Assembly: GCA_910579015.1 (NCBI GenBank) | Contig: CAJTRO010000035.1 | Location: forward strand, 18,988-36,181 | Length of the DNA stretch: 17,194 nt | Source of the DNA: an uncultured Dorea sp. | GTDB lineage: Bacteria > Bacillota_A > Clostridia > Lachnospirales > Lachnospiraceae | Direction: 5' to 3' | Shown: positions 8,205 to 15,414 of the stretch, one piece after another | Layout of the letters: every line of letters starts with the position of its first letter | How positions within the stretch are numbered: the first letter of the stretch is position 1 | Notes under the pieces: generated by a model | What the model was told of the DNA's origin: nothing | Databases searched by the model: none | What the model saw: the letters and a program-made list of their open reading frames with translations, nothing else | Translations under genes and position numbers: made by a program

Positions 8205-8237
8205 AATGTGAAGAGGAAAATATTTCCTCGGCACATT
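8205..8237. repeat. 33-base imperfect inverted repeat
   Basis: The arms AATGTG (8205-8210) and CACATT (8232-8237) flank inner arms GAGGAAA (8213-8219) and TTTCCTC (8223-8229). The two pairs of arms are separated by a 2x2 AA/GG mismatch, and the centre is ATA. Thirteen pairs form in total. No T-run follows on either side, so it does not look like a second terminator. It lies about 85-120 bases upstream of the predicted promoter of the regulator operon and could be a regulator-binding dyad. Confidence 0.6.
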
Positions 8238-8262
8238 TCACATGCTTTTCAAACCGAAAAAT

Positions 8263-8290
8263 GTTTAGTAAACGCCATGATTTGTACAAA
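8263..8290. promoter_or_regulatory. Two short palindromes, possible operators
   Basis: GTTTAGTAAAC (8263-8273) is symmetric around its centre base, and TTTGTACAAA (8281-8290) is a perfect 10-base palindrome. They sit 8 bases apart, upstream of the predicted promoter for the LacI-kinase gene. A third copy of the first core, on the other strand, appears as TTTACTAAA at 8370-8378, downstream of the promoter. Paired sites on both sides of a promoter fit LacI-family looping control, but this is inference only. Confidence 0.35.
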
Positions 8291-8322
8291 ATGTCGGAAA
8301 ATACTTTCGTTTATCGAAAATA

Positions 8323-8354
8323 TTGATTTAAATTGCATAAAATGATACGATTCA
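8323..8354 (+). promoter_or_regulatory. Putative promoter of the regulator/nucleoside operon
   Basis: TTGATT (8323-8328) and TACGAT (8346-8351) are separated by 17 bases and are the best sigma-A match before the LacI-kinase gene. The -10 box lies inside TGATACGATTCA (8343-8354), an imperfect dyad with a central CG, the usual centre of LacI-family operators. An autoregulatory site is therefore plausible here. Both boxes deviate from consensus, so the promoter call is moderate. Confidence 0.45.
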
Positions 8355-8405
8355 AAAAAGCAAAAACTATTTACTAAAAGTATTTCTGAGAGAAGGGAGG
8401 GTGCA

Positions 8406-10322
8406 ATGAACATCAATGATATTGCGAGGCTTGCCGGGGTTTCCGCGTCTACGGTCTCGAAGGTCATGAATGGAAAGGACAAGGATATCAGTGAAGAGAC
8501 TAAGAAAAAGGTCCTTAAGACAATTGAACAGGAAAACTACGTTCCCTATCTGAAATATCGTGAGAAAGAAGGCTTGAAGAACCATCTGATCGGGCTTCTG
8601 ATCAGAAGAGATAACCGTGAGCGGGAGAACATTGTCATGTGTACAGAGCGTGCGGTCCGCCAAAAGGGATATAATCTGATCATCAATTATATGGACAGCG
8701 GCCAGGAGGTCTGCGGGCGGATGGAAGAGATGTTTAGAAGAAAGGCCGCGGGGGTTCTGATAGATTCGCGCCAGTGGAACGCGGGAGGCAGGTTTGAGCA
8801 TACTTCCGTATATCTGAGCCAGACAAAAGAGTTTGACGACCGCCAGAGAAATACCTTCTACTACCGGTTGTCGGAAGCGGGAAGGATGGCGGCAGAATAT
8901 CTTATGAAGGCGGGACATCAGAAGATCGCATGTATGGTCCATAAACGGGATTCCAGTATTCTGGACGGTTACCGGATGGCAATGCAAAGCAATAATCTGC
9001 ATATACTTCCGTCCTGGACATATGAGGGCGGTTCCATGGAGGATATCGAAAAATACGGGATCAGCCAGTGTCTGAGTGAAAATGTTACGGCGATCATCTG
9101 CGGAAGTAAGGAGATTACCTGCCGTGTGTGCAGGATGCTGGACAGAAGCCAGACAGTGATCCCGGACGAATTGTCGATTGCCGCCATCGGTGACGACGAG
9201 ATGCCCGAAGCGTCGGGATATGCTATCACCACTGTAAAGCTTCCTGTTGAAGAGATGTGCAGAGCCGCGGTGGAATGTCTGATCGAGATGATTGAAGAAG
9301 ACAAACAGTTCGAAGTGAAGAGACGGTTCTCTCCTTCTGTGACGGAACGGGGCAGTGTTGCGAAGCCCGCACAGGCGAAGCAGGGCGAGAAGATCATCGT
9401 GGTGGGGAGCATGAATATGGATGTGACGATCGAGGTCTTAAGGATTCCGGTCAACGGAGAGACACAGATTGCACAGAGAGTATACGTGTTCCCGGGCGGT
9501 AAGGGCGGCAATCAGGCCGTCGGAGTGGGAAAGCTTGGCGGCCAGGTCTATATGATCGGCTGTCTGGGAAACGATCTGGACGGGAAACAGCTCTATGCAG
9601 GGCTGGTTGAGAACCATGTACACATGGAGGGAGTCCTGTTTGATACACAGCTTCCAAGCGGAAAGGCTTATATCAACGTGGAACAGACCGGCGAAAGCAC
9701 CATTGTGGTATATACCGGCGCGAACCGCAACCTGAGTATTTCCCATATAAACAGGCACAAATACCTGTTTCAGAGCGCGCGTTACTGCCTGCTGTCTCTG
9801 GAGATCCCCGGAGACATTGCAGAATACACCATTAAATTCTGCAAGCGGAATGACACGGCGGTCATCTTGAAGCCCTCGGCGGTGGAGAGGATCAAGGAGG
9901 AGCTGCTTCCATATATTGCCTACTTTGTTCCCAATGAGCGCGAACTGGATATTTTTGTTCCGGAGGGGGAAAGTACGGAGGAAAAGGCGGAGATACTCCT
10001 TAAGAGGGGGATAGACAACGTGATCGTCACACTGGGGGCGAAGGGCTGTTACTTTCGGAATAAGGAGACATCCATGTATTTTGAGGGGGCGGGGTTTGAA
10101 GCGGTGGATACGACCGGAGGGGCAGATTCCTTCATCAGTGCGCTGGCAGTCTATCTAAGCGAGGGGAGATCCGTCGAACAGGCCATTGGATTTGCAATCT
10201 ATGCGTCTGGGCTCAGCGTGACCAGATACGGGGTACAGCCGGCGCTGCCGGACAGGAAAACGGTGGATGTCTACGAGGATGAGATCTATTCAAAGTATGC
10301 AAGAGTAAACGAAGGAGGATAA
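8406..10322 (+). CDS. LacI-family regulator fused to ribokinase-family (PfkB) kinase
   Basis: This is a single 638-residue open frame with three parts. Residues 1-47 are a LacI helix-turn-helix (NINDIARLAGVSASTVSKVMNG). Residues about 60-310 form a periplasmic-binding-protein-like effector domain (LIGLLIRR, GHQKIA-type motif at 170-174, IGDDEM). After a short linker, residues about 329-630 form a complete PfkB kinase: NMD (337-339), PGGKGGNQ (363-370), PNERE and VTLGAKG. The catalytic loop reads DTTGGADSF with Asp574, where ribokinases have DTTGAGD. LacI alone is about 330 residues and ribokinase about 300, so this is a true fusion. GAAGGGAGGG precedes the ATG. It heads the operon, six bases before the nucleoside hydrolase gene. 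It probably represses the operon and responds to ribose, a nucleoside or a phosphorylated product; whether the kinase is active is unknown. Confidence 0.9.
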   Translation: MNINDIARLAGVSASTVSKVMNGKDKDISEETKKKVLKTIEQENYVPYLKYREKEGLKNHLIGLLIRRDNRERENIVMCTERAVRQKGYNLIINYMDSGQEVCGRMEEMFRRKAAGVLIDSRQWNAGGRFEHTSVYLSQTKEFDDRQRNTFYYRLSEAGRMAAEYLMKAGHQKIACMVHKRDSSILDGYRMAMQSNNLHILPSWTYEGGSMEDIEKYGISQCLSENVTAIICGSKEITCRVCRMLDRSQTVIPDELSIAAIGDDEMPEASGYAITTVKLPVEEMCRAAVECLIEMIEEDKQFEVKRRFSPSVTERGSVAKPAQAKQGEKIIVVGSMNMDVTIEVLRIPVNGETQIAQRVYVFPGGKGGNQAVGVGKLGGQVYMIGCLGNDLDGKQLYAGLVENHVHMEGVLFDTQLPSGKAYINVEQTGESTIVVYTGANRNLSISHINRHKYLFQSARYCLLSLEIPGDIAEYTIKFCKRNDTAVILKPSAVERIKEELLPYIAYFVPNERELDIFVPEGESTEEKAEILLKRGIDNVIVTLGAKGCYFRNKETSMYFEGAGFEAVDTTGGADSFISALAVYLSEGRSVEQAIGFAIYASGLSVTRYGVQPALPDRKTVDVYEDEIYSKYARVNEGG

Positions 10323-10328
10323 TACACT

Positions 10329-11312
10329 ATGACGAATGAAGAGATGAAGAAGGAATGGCAGGATTTTACATGTCCCGGAGGGGATGAGACAGACGTCTTA
10401 AGGAGGAATATATGGCTGCTTGACCGGCTTAAGAAGCCGGAGGGGATCGTGGACGCGGTGCTGGATACGGACACGTATAATGAGATAGACGATCAGTATG
10501 CGCTGGCATACATGCTGAGATCGGAAGAGAAGATCCGGGTGAAGGCAGTCTATGCGGCCCCCTTTACCGCCACTAAGTCCACGGGGCCTGCCGACGGGAT
10601 GGAGAAGAGCTGGCATGAGATCCGGAAGGTCTTAAGACTGATGGGAAGAGAAGATATGTATGACCGTGTGTTTAAGGGATCCACGTCCTATCTTCCTGAT
10701 GAGAAGACGCCGGTAATTTCCGACGCGGCAAAGGATCTTGCCAGACGCGCCATGGAGTATTCGCCAAAGCATCCCCTGTATGTGGTGGCGATTGCCGCTA
10801 TCACGAATGTGGCGTCGGCGATTCTTTTGAATCCGGAGATCATAGACCGGATCGTAATAGTATGGCTTGGCGGGAATGAGCTTGACTGGCCCAATAATAA
10901 GGAATTTAATATGTACCAGGATATCGCAGGTGCAAGGATTGTATATGGGTGCAGAGTGCCGCTTGTACAGCTCCCCTGTATGGGGGTGGTTTCCTCGTTT
11001 ACAGTCAGCGGACCGGAGCTTGAGGCTTATCTGAAGGGGCAGAACGAATTGTGTGATTATCTTGTGGATGTGACAGAGAAGGAAGCCGAGGCATGTGGAT
11101 GTGTGAGGACCTGGAGCCGTCCGATCTGGGATGTAACGGCTGTCGGATGGCTGATGGGAGGAGACCTGATGAGCGACAGGATAGCGTATGCGCCTGTTCC
11201 GGAATATGATGACAGATATTCCGGCAGTAAAAGCGGACATTTCTACCGTTATGTGTATTACATTAACAGAGACAGCCTTCTGGACGATCTGGTGAAGAAA
11301 CTGACAAAATAA
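10329..11312 (+). CDS. Nucleoside hydrolase (inosine/uridine-type family)
   Basis: This is a 327-residue member of the calcium-dependent N-ribohydrolases, which split nucleosides into a base and ribose. The metal-binding N-terminal motif reads DTDTYNEIDDQ (46-56). It is the longer variant of the classical DTDPGxDD, with two extra residues, and keeps D46, D48, D54 and D55. The TN pair at 159-160, EFNMYQD (192-198) and Asp268 in IWDVTAVGW complete the expected active site. The residue before Asp268 is Trp, where classical purine/pyrimidine hydrolases have the catalytic His. The motif deviations leave base specificity open. GGAGG lies nine bases before the ATG. Its position between a kinase-fused regulator, an importer and a ribokinase strongly supports ribonucleoside breakdown. 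Confidence 0.88.
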   Translation: MTNEEMKKEWQDFTCPGGDETDVLRRNIWLLDRLKKPEGIVDAVLDTDTYNEIDDQYALAYMLRSEEKIRVKAVYAAPFTATKSTGPADGMEKSWHEIRKVLRLMGREDMYDRVFKGSTSYLPDEKTPVISDAAKDLARRAMEYSPKHPLYVVAIAAITNVASAILLNPEIIDRIVIVWLGGNELDWPNNKEFNMYQDIAGARIVYGCRVPLVQLPCMGVVSSFTVSGPELEAYLKGQNELCDYLVDVTEKEAEACGCVRTWSRPIWDVTAVGWLMGGDLMSDRIAYAPVPEYDDRYSGSKSGHFYRYVYYINRDSLLDDLVKKLTK

Positions 11313-11337
11313 TAATATATTTTTGGAGAAAATGATT

Positions 11338-11919
11338 ATGAAGAAAATGGATAAATTATCAGTATTTTTGATACCAATTGGTGTGGCGTTGAATTTTATC
11401 GGAGCGCAGATTGCAATGCTCCTGAAACTGCCGGTGTATCTGGACGCGATCGGGACCATAGTAGTCGGCGCGCTCTGCGGAGGACTTCCGGGTGCGGTGG
11501 TCGGCGTTATTTCAAATACCATTAATTCCATAACATATCCCACGTATGTATGGTACGGCGTGATCAGCGCCATCTACGGTGTGCTGGCGGCATATCTGTC
11601 GAAAAAGAAAGTATTCTGTACCTTATGGAAAGCGATACTCGCATCATTTCTGTTTGCGTTGATAGGGGGAATACTGAATTCCTGCATCACCTGGATCCTG
11701 TTTGGATTTAACTTTGCGACAGATACCACCGCATTGTTTGCGATCCCGCTCCATACGGTTGTGGGATTACCCAAATTCATGGCGGAGATGGTTGCCGCAA
11801 TCTGTATGGACGTAGCCGATAAGTTCCTTGCTGTTCTGGCGGTTTACTTTGTGCTTCGGAGTATGCCGGACAGGTTCCTTGTGAAGCTTAAGCTTGGAGA
11901 TACGTATATTAAGAGATAG
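11338..11919 (+). CDS. ECF transporter S component (predicted nucleoside/ribose specificity)
   Basis: This is a 193-residue integral membrane protein with about five to six hydrophobic helices. The segment LDAIGTIVVGALCGGLPGA followed by VVGVISNTINS is typical of substrate-binding S components of energy-coupling-factor importers. The T and both A subunits follow at once, which fixes the role. An earlier TTG at 11323 and an ATG at 11332 are in frame, but GGAG at 11325-11328 fits only the ATG at 11338 (nine-base spacing). I cannot assign the ligand from residues. The nucleoside hydrolase upstream and ribokinase downstream suggest a nucleoside or ribose rather than the vitamins usual for ECF systems; this is inference from context. 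Confidence 0.82.
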   Translation: MKKMDKLSVFLIPIGVALNFIGAQIAMLLKLPVYLDAIGTIVVGALCGGLPGAVVGVISNTINSITYPTYVWYGVISAIYGVLAAYLSKKKVFCTLWKAILASFLFALIGGILNSCITWILFGFNFATDTTALFAIPLHTVVGLPKFMAEMVAAICMDVADKFLAVLAVYFVLRSMPDRFLVKLKLGDTYIKR

Positions 11920-11943
11920 AAGGGATGGACAGGGGGAGATTAT

Positions 11944-12744
11944 ATGAGAAATGAAGGAAGTTCTTTTATCGATTCATTCCGCAGATATCAGCAGTTTGAC
12001 AACTGGTTTCTGGCCTTCAATCCGTTATCGAAGCTGAATATATTGTTCGTGCTTGGCTTTTCCAGTATGCTGATCAACGATTGGAGGTATGGATTTACCT
12101 TAAGCATCCTGCTTTGCGTCCTTGCGTTTGCTGTTAACCGGGGTGTGAAGTTCCTGAAACCGTTCAGCGTGATCGTGCTGATCTTCGGGTTCTTTACCCT
12201 GGTCATTCGGCAGTTTTCCGTGGAGGGAACGACCGTGCTCTTTACCTTGTTTGGTATCCTGCCGGTTACGGAGGAAGCGCTGGTCAATGGACTGAATACG
12301 GCGTCCTATCTTCTGGGGTTTTCAGGAGCGGTCATTCTGTTCTTTGTTACGACCGAGATGCGGGATCTGATGTATGTTCTGGAACAGAAAGGGATGTCCC
12401 ATGAAGTCTCTTATATTGTACTGGCATCCTTTCAGACGATCATTGATCTGAGGAAGAATGCGGAGCTGATCATGGAGTCCCAGAAGGCAAGAGGAATTGA
12501 GACAGAAGGAAGCGTGATGAACCGGATCCGGGCATTTTTCCCGATACTCGGACCGCTGGTATTAGGGGCGATATCCGGTACGGAGGAGAAATCTATCGCC
12601 ATGGATGCAAGGGCATTTTCCGTAAAATGTAAACACACCTTCCTGCGTGAATTAAGGCCGGCTCCCGCCTGGGAGAAGATATTGACGGCCGCGGCGGATA
12701 TCTGCTTTGTACTGCTTGTAGTGTATAAGCTGGTACTGCGCTGA
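11944..12744 (+). CDS. ecfT: ECF transporter transmembrane (T) component
   Basis: This is a 266-residue CbiQ/EcfT-family membrane protein that couples the two ATPases to the S component. Hydrophobic segments occur near NILFVLGFSSMLI, FTLSILLCVLAFAV, FSVIVLIFGFFTLVI and LLGFSGAVILFFVT, with a last one at the C-terminus (FVLLVVYKLVL). The cytoplasmic coupling helices carry the first Ala-Arg-Gly motif (SQKARGIE) and a second in the variant form DARAFS. GGGGGAG precedes the ATG. It is placed 24 bases after the S gene and 22 before the first ATPase gene, so the whole importer is made from one transcript. As its operon has its own S, T and A genes, this is a dedicated (group I) rather than shared module. 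Confidence 0.9.
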   Translation: MRNEGSSFIDSFRRYQQFDNWFLAFNPLSKLNILFVLGFSSMLINDWRYGFTLSILLCVLAFAVNRGVKFLKPFSVIVLIFGFFTLVIRQFSVEGTTVLFTLFGILPVTEEALVNGLNTASYLLGFSGAVILFFVTTEMRDLMYVLEQKGMSHEVSYIVLASFQTIIDLRKNAELIMESQKARGIETEGSVMNRIRAFFPILGPLVLGAISGTEEKSIAMDARAFSVKCKHTFLRELRPAPAWEKILTAAADICFVLLVVYKLVLR

Positions 12745-12766
12745 TATAGGGATAAGGAGAGAGAAG

Positions 12767-13624
12767 ATGACGGCAGTAGAATTGAAGAATGTGAATTATA
12801 AATATCCGCTGGCAGATGAGTATGCCCTCAGGGACGTCAGCTTTCGGTTTGTGGAAGGGCGGTTCTATGGATTGATCGGTGAGAACGGGGGCGGAAAGAC
12901 GACGCTGTGCAATCTGATCCGGGGACTGGTCCCGCATTTCTACCATGGAGAGTTAGAAGGAGAAGCCCGGGTATTCGGAATGGATATCAAGGAGCATAAT
13001 GCAGAAGAGCTGGCTGTGAGGATCGGGTATGTGTTCCAGAATCCATTTAACCAGATGAGCGGGATTAAGAGCACGGTGTTTGAGGAAGTGGCCATGGGAC
13101 TTGAGAATCTGGGGGTGGAGAAGGAAGAGATTATCCGGAAGGTGGAGGAAGTCTGTCATTTCCTTGGGATAGAAGAGCTGATGGAGAAGAACCCCAACGA
13201 ATTGTCGGGCGGACAGCGCCAGAGAGTGGCGTTTGCCTCGATCATAGTGATGGACAACGAGATGCTTGTGATTGATGAACCGACCAGCCAGCTGGATCCG
13301 CAGGGAACGGAGAATGTATTCGAGATCATTCGGAATCTTAAAGAAGCGGGGAAGACGATCATCCTGGTTGAGCATAAGATCGATATGATCGCGGAGTATT
13401 GTGATGAGATCATCGTGATGAAGGAGGGGAAGATCGTGTGTTCCGGCGAGACGCAGGATATCCTGTCGAGGATGGAGCTTCTGAAATACGATGCACAGAT
13501 TCCGGAGGCGGCAATCTGGGGGCATGAGATGGCGGCGGAAGGGATGCCCCTTTCCCGGATTCCGATCACGACAGAGCAGGCAGTCCAATATGCGGTTGAG
13601 AGGAGGCAGACGGATGGCAATTGA
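12767..13624 (+). CDS. ecfA: ECF transporter ATP-binding subunit, canonical
   Basis: This is a 285-residue cytoplasmic ABC ATPase of the CbiO/EcfA type. All motifs are intact: Walker A GENGGGKTT (38-46), Q-loop Gln91 in YVFQNP, signature LSGGQ (146-150), Walker B MLVIDEP with Asp170-Glu171, D-loop SQLD and switch His203 in LVEHK. The residues past the switch form the C-terminal extension common in EcfA proteins. It should pair with the following ATPase to form the energising heterodimer. Its last 11 bases overlap the start of that gene, which suggests tight coupling and a 1:1 ratio. Because its own signature is intact, it can complete the ATP site that uses the Walker A of the partner. Confidence 0.92.
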   Translation: MTAVELKNVNYKYPLADEYALRDVSFRFVEGRFYGLIGENGGGKTTLCNLIRGLVPHFYHGELEGEARVFGMDIKEHNAEELAVRIGYVFQNPFNQMSGIKSTVFEEVAMGLENLGVEKEEIIRKVEEVCHFLGIEELMEKNPNELSGGQRQRVAFASIIVMDNEMLVIDEPTSQLDPQGTENVFEIIRNLKEAGKTIILVEHKIDMIAEYCDEIIVMKEGKIVCSGETQDILSRMELLKYDAQIPEAAIWGHEMAAEGMPLSRIPITTEQAVQYAVERRQTDGN

Positions 13625-14426
13625 GTTTAAGGACGTATCTTTTGCATATCCCAACGGATATGTGGCGAACGAGCACCTCGATCTCGTTATCCGGGACGGT
13701 GAGACGCTTGCGATCGTGGGGCAGAACGGCGCGGGAAAGACGACGGCGGTCAAGCTGATGAACGGCCTGAATAAACCTACGTGCGGAGACGTTCTGGTGG
13801 ACGGGATCAATACCAGGGAAAGAAGCTGCGCTCAGCTTTCGCGTACAGTGGGCTATGTGTTTCAGAATCCGGACGATCAGATATTCAACAGTACGGCGTT
13901 AGCGGAGATTGAGTACATGCCGCGCTATCTTAAGCTGTCTGAGGAAGAGATCACAAGGAGATGCGGCAGGGCGGTTGAGCTTACGGGGATCGGCGGTTAT
14001 CTGAAAATGAATCCTCTCGATATTCCGTATGCAATAAGGAAATTTGTGGCAATTGCTGCTATAATAGCGATAGAGCCCAAATATCTGATTCTGGACGAGC
14101 CTACCGCGGGGCAGGATAAGCGTGGAAATGAGACGCTGGAACGAATGATCAGGGAGTTAAGCCGTGAAGGAACGGGAGTGATCGCCATCACCCATGATAT
14201 GGATTTTGTGACGAGAAATTTTCCGAGAGTCGTTGCGATGGCACACAAGAATATCATCGCAGACGGGACTGCCAGGGAGATCTTCTGGGATTCCAAAACG
14301 GTCGGCGAAGCCCGGATCAAAAAGCCCCAGATCGCCCAGATAGCAGAGGGGCTTAAGCTTCCGGGAGATATTCTGTTCTGCGGGGAGCTTACAGAAGCAA
14401 TGAGACAGGAGAAGAGAAGCATATGA
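13614..14426 (+). CDS. ecfA': ECF transporter ATP-binding subunit with degenerate signature
   Basis: This is the second ABC ATPase of the importer, 270 residues. Walker A GQNGAGKTT (36-44), Q-loop Gln84 (YVFQNP), Walker B YLILDEP with Asp161-Glu162 and switch His194 (THDMDF) are intact. The ABC signature is not: the LSGGQ position (137-141) reads IPYAI, in NPLDIPYAIRKFVAIA, so the serine and both glycines are gone. The heterodimer would therefore have one canonical ATP site and one weakened site. The start is set at the ATG at 13614, with GGAGG nine bases upstream inside the previous gene; the open frame extends further 5' but the homology begins here. The stop overlaps the ribokinase start as ATGA. 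Confidence 0.9.
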   Translation: MAIEFKDVSFAYPNGYVANEHLDLVIRDGETLAIVGQNGAGKTTAVKLMNGLNKPTCGDVLVDGINTRERSCAQLSRTVGYVFQNPDDQIFNSTALAEIEYMPRYLKLSEEEITRRCGRAVELTGIGGYLKMNPLDIPYAIRKFVAIAAIIAIEPKYLILDEPTAGQDKRGNETLERMIRELSREGTGVIAITHDMDFVTRNFPRVVAMAHKNIIADGTAREIFWDSKTVGEARIKKPQIAQIAEGLKLPGDILFCGELTEAMRQEKRSI

Positions 14427-15328
14427 AGATAGCTGTGATAGGAAGCATGAATATGGACATGCTTGTCCATGCCGACAGGATTCCGCGAAAAGGAGAAACC
14501 ATCAAAGGGAGTACCATTGAATATCAGCCGGGCGGAAAAGGAGCGAACCAGGCTGTGGCTATGGCAAGGCTTGGGGCCGAGACGGTGATGTTCGGATGCG
14601 TCGGCGATGATGCCGCGGGAAGCGGACTGATAGACAGTCTGGCCGGCGCCGGTGTGGATACAGGGAGCATACGGATCATAAAGGGAGTCCCCACAGGTCA
14701 GGCGGTCATAACGGTGGGTGAAAGCGATAATACGATTGTGATCATTGCCGGAGCAAATGATGCTGTGGATATTGAGTATATTGAGGCGAATAAAGAGAGG
14801 ATCCTGGCTGCGGACATTATCGTCTTGCAGAATGAGATCCCCCAAGAGACGGTAGAACATACGATCCGGTTAGGCAGCAGGCATGGGAAGATTATCGTGT
14901 GGAATCCGGCGCCTGCCAGAGGTCTTAAGGAGGAACTGATAGATCTGATCACTTATATAACACCAAATGAGCATGAGGTCCGCGTCATCTGGGGAGCGGA
15001 AGCTGACGATCTTCAAAAACTGCTGAAAAAATATGCAGGAAAGCTGATCGTTACCCAGGGGGAGAAGGGCGTCGTCATGTATCATAGAGAAAAAGGGCTT
15101 CTTACCGTTCCTGCCATGGAAGTCAGGGTAAGGGATACGACCGGAGCCGGAGATACCCTGAACGGTGCGTTCTGTGCGGGACTGACGGAGCATATGGACG
15201 AGGAGGAGGCTCTTAGATTTGCCAATGCGGCTGCCGGCTTATCTGTGCAGAAGTGCGGGGCCCAGGCAGGTATGCCGAAGCGGGGGGAGGTGGAAGCGCT
15301 GCAAAATTATAGAAGCTCCGAAAGATGA
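14423..15328 (+). CDS. rbsK: Ribokinase
   Basis: This is a 301-residue PfkB-family kinase that converts ribose and ATP to ribose-5-phosphate. The substrate motif VIGSMNMD (Asp12), the PGGKGANQ loop (36-43), NPAP, the PNEHE metal motif and the intact catalytic loop DTTGAGD with Asp244 are all visible and match ribokinase closely. The ATG overlaps the preceding ATPase stop by four bases. As last gene of the operon it should phosphorylate the ribose set free by the nucleoside hydrolase or imported directly. A second, less conserved ribokinase-like domain is fused to the LacI regulator at the start of the same operon. Related kinases act on deoxyribose or other pentoses, but ribose is the best fit. 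Confidence 0.9.
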   Translation: MKIAVIGSMNMDMLVHADRIPRKGETIKGSTIEYQPGGKGANQAVAMARLGAETVMFGCVGDDAAGSGLIDSLAGAGVDTGSIRIIKGVPTGQAVITVGESDNTIVIIAGANDAVDIEYIEANKERILAADIIVLQNEIPQETVEHTIRLGSRHGKIIVWNPAPARGLKEELIDLITYITPNEHEVRVIWGAEADDLQKLLKKYAGKLIVTQGEKGVVMYHREKGLLTVPAMEVRVRDTTGAGDTLNGAFCAGLTEHMDEEEALRFANAAAGLSVQKCGAQAGMPKRGEVEALQNYRSSER

Positions 15329-15333
15329 AATGA

Positions 15334-15362
15334 TTGACGAATGAAGTCGTATTTGCTAATAT
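15334..15362 (+). promoter_or_regulatory. Promoter of the GMP synthase gene
   Basis: TTGACG (15334-15339) is followed by 17 bases and TAATAT (15357-15362), with TG at 15354-15355 giving an extended -10 box. No terminator is visible between the ribokinase stop and this promoter, so some read-through from the nucleoside operon is possible. A perfect palindrome TGATTAATCA (15376-15385) lies just past the expected start site. Confidence 0.65.
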
Positions 15363-15414
15363 GTAGACAGTTATCTGATTAATCACAATTACAGAATGAA
15401 TTCGGAGGTATGTT

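Noticed and set aside
8154..8345. Short open frame of 63 codons in the region between the two operons
   Set aside because: It begins inside the terminator stem, has no ribosome-binding site, and runs through the inverted repeat and promoter. Its residues resemble no family I know.
10632..11573. Long antisense open frame of 313 codons
   Set aside because: It spans two well-supported genes on the other strand, has no ribosome-binding site and gives a low-complexity product; it is a by-product of codon use.
12953..14860. Two antisense open frames of 285 and 287 codons opposite the ECF ATPases and ribokinase
   Set aside because: They lie wholly opposite conserved ABC and PfkB genes and have no motif of their own.
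15329..15414. Guanine/purine riboswitch before guaA
   Set aside because: The leader is under 50 bases after the predicted start and shows none of the three-helix aptamer or a terminator hairpin.
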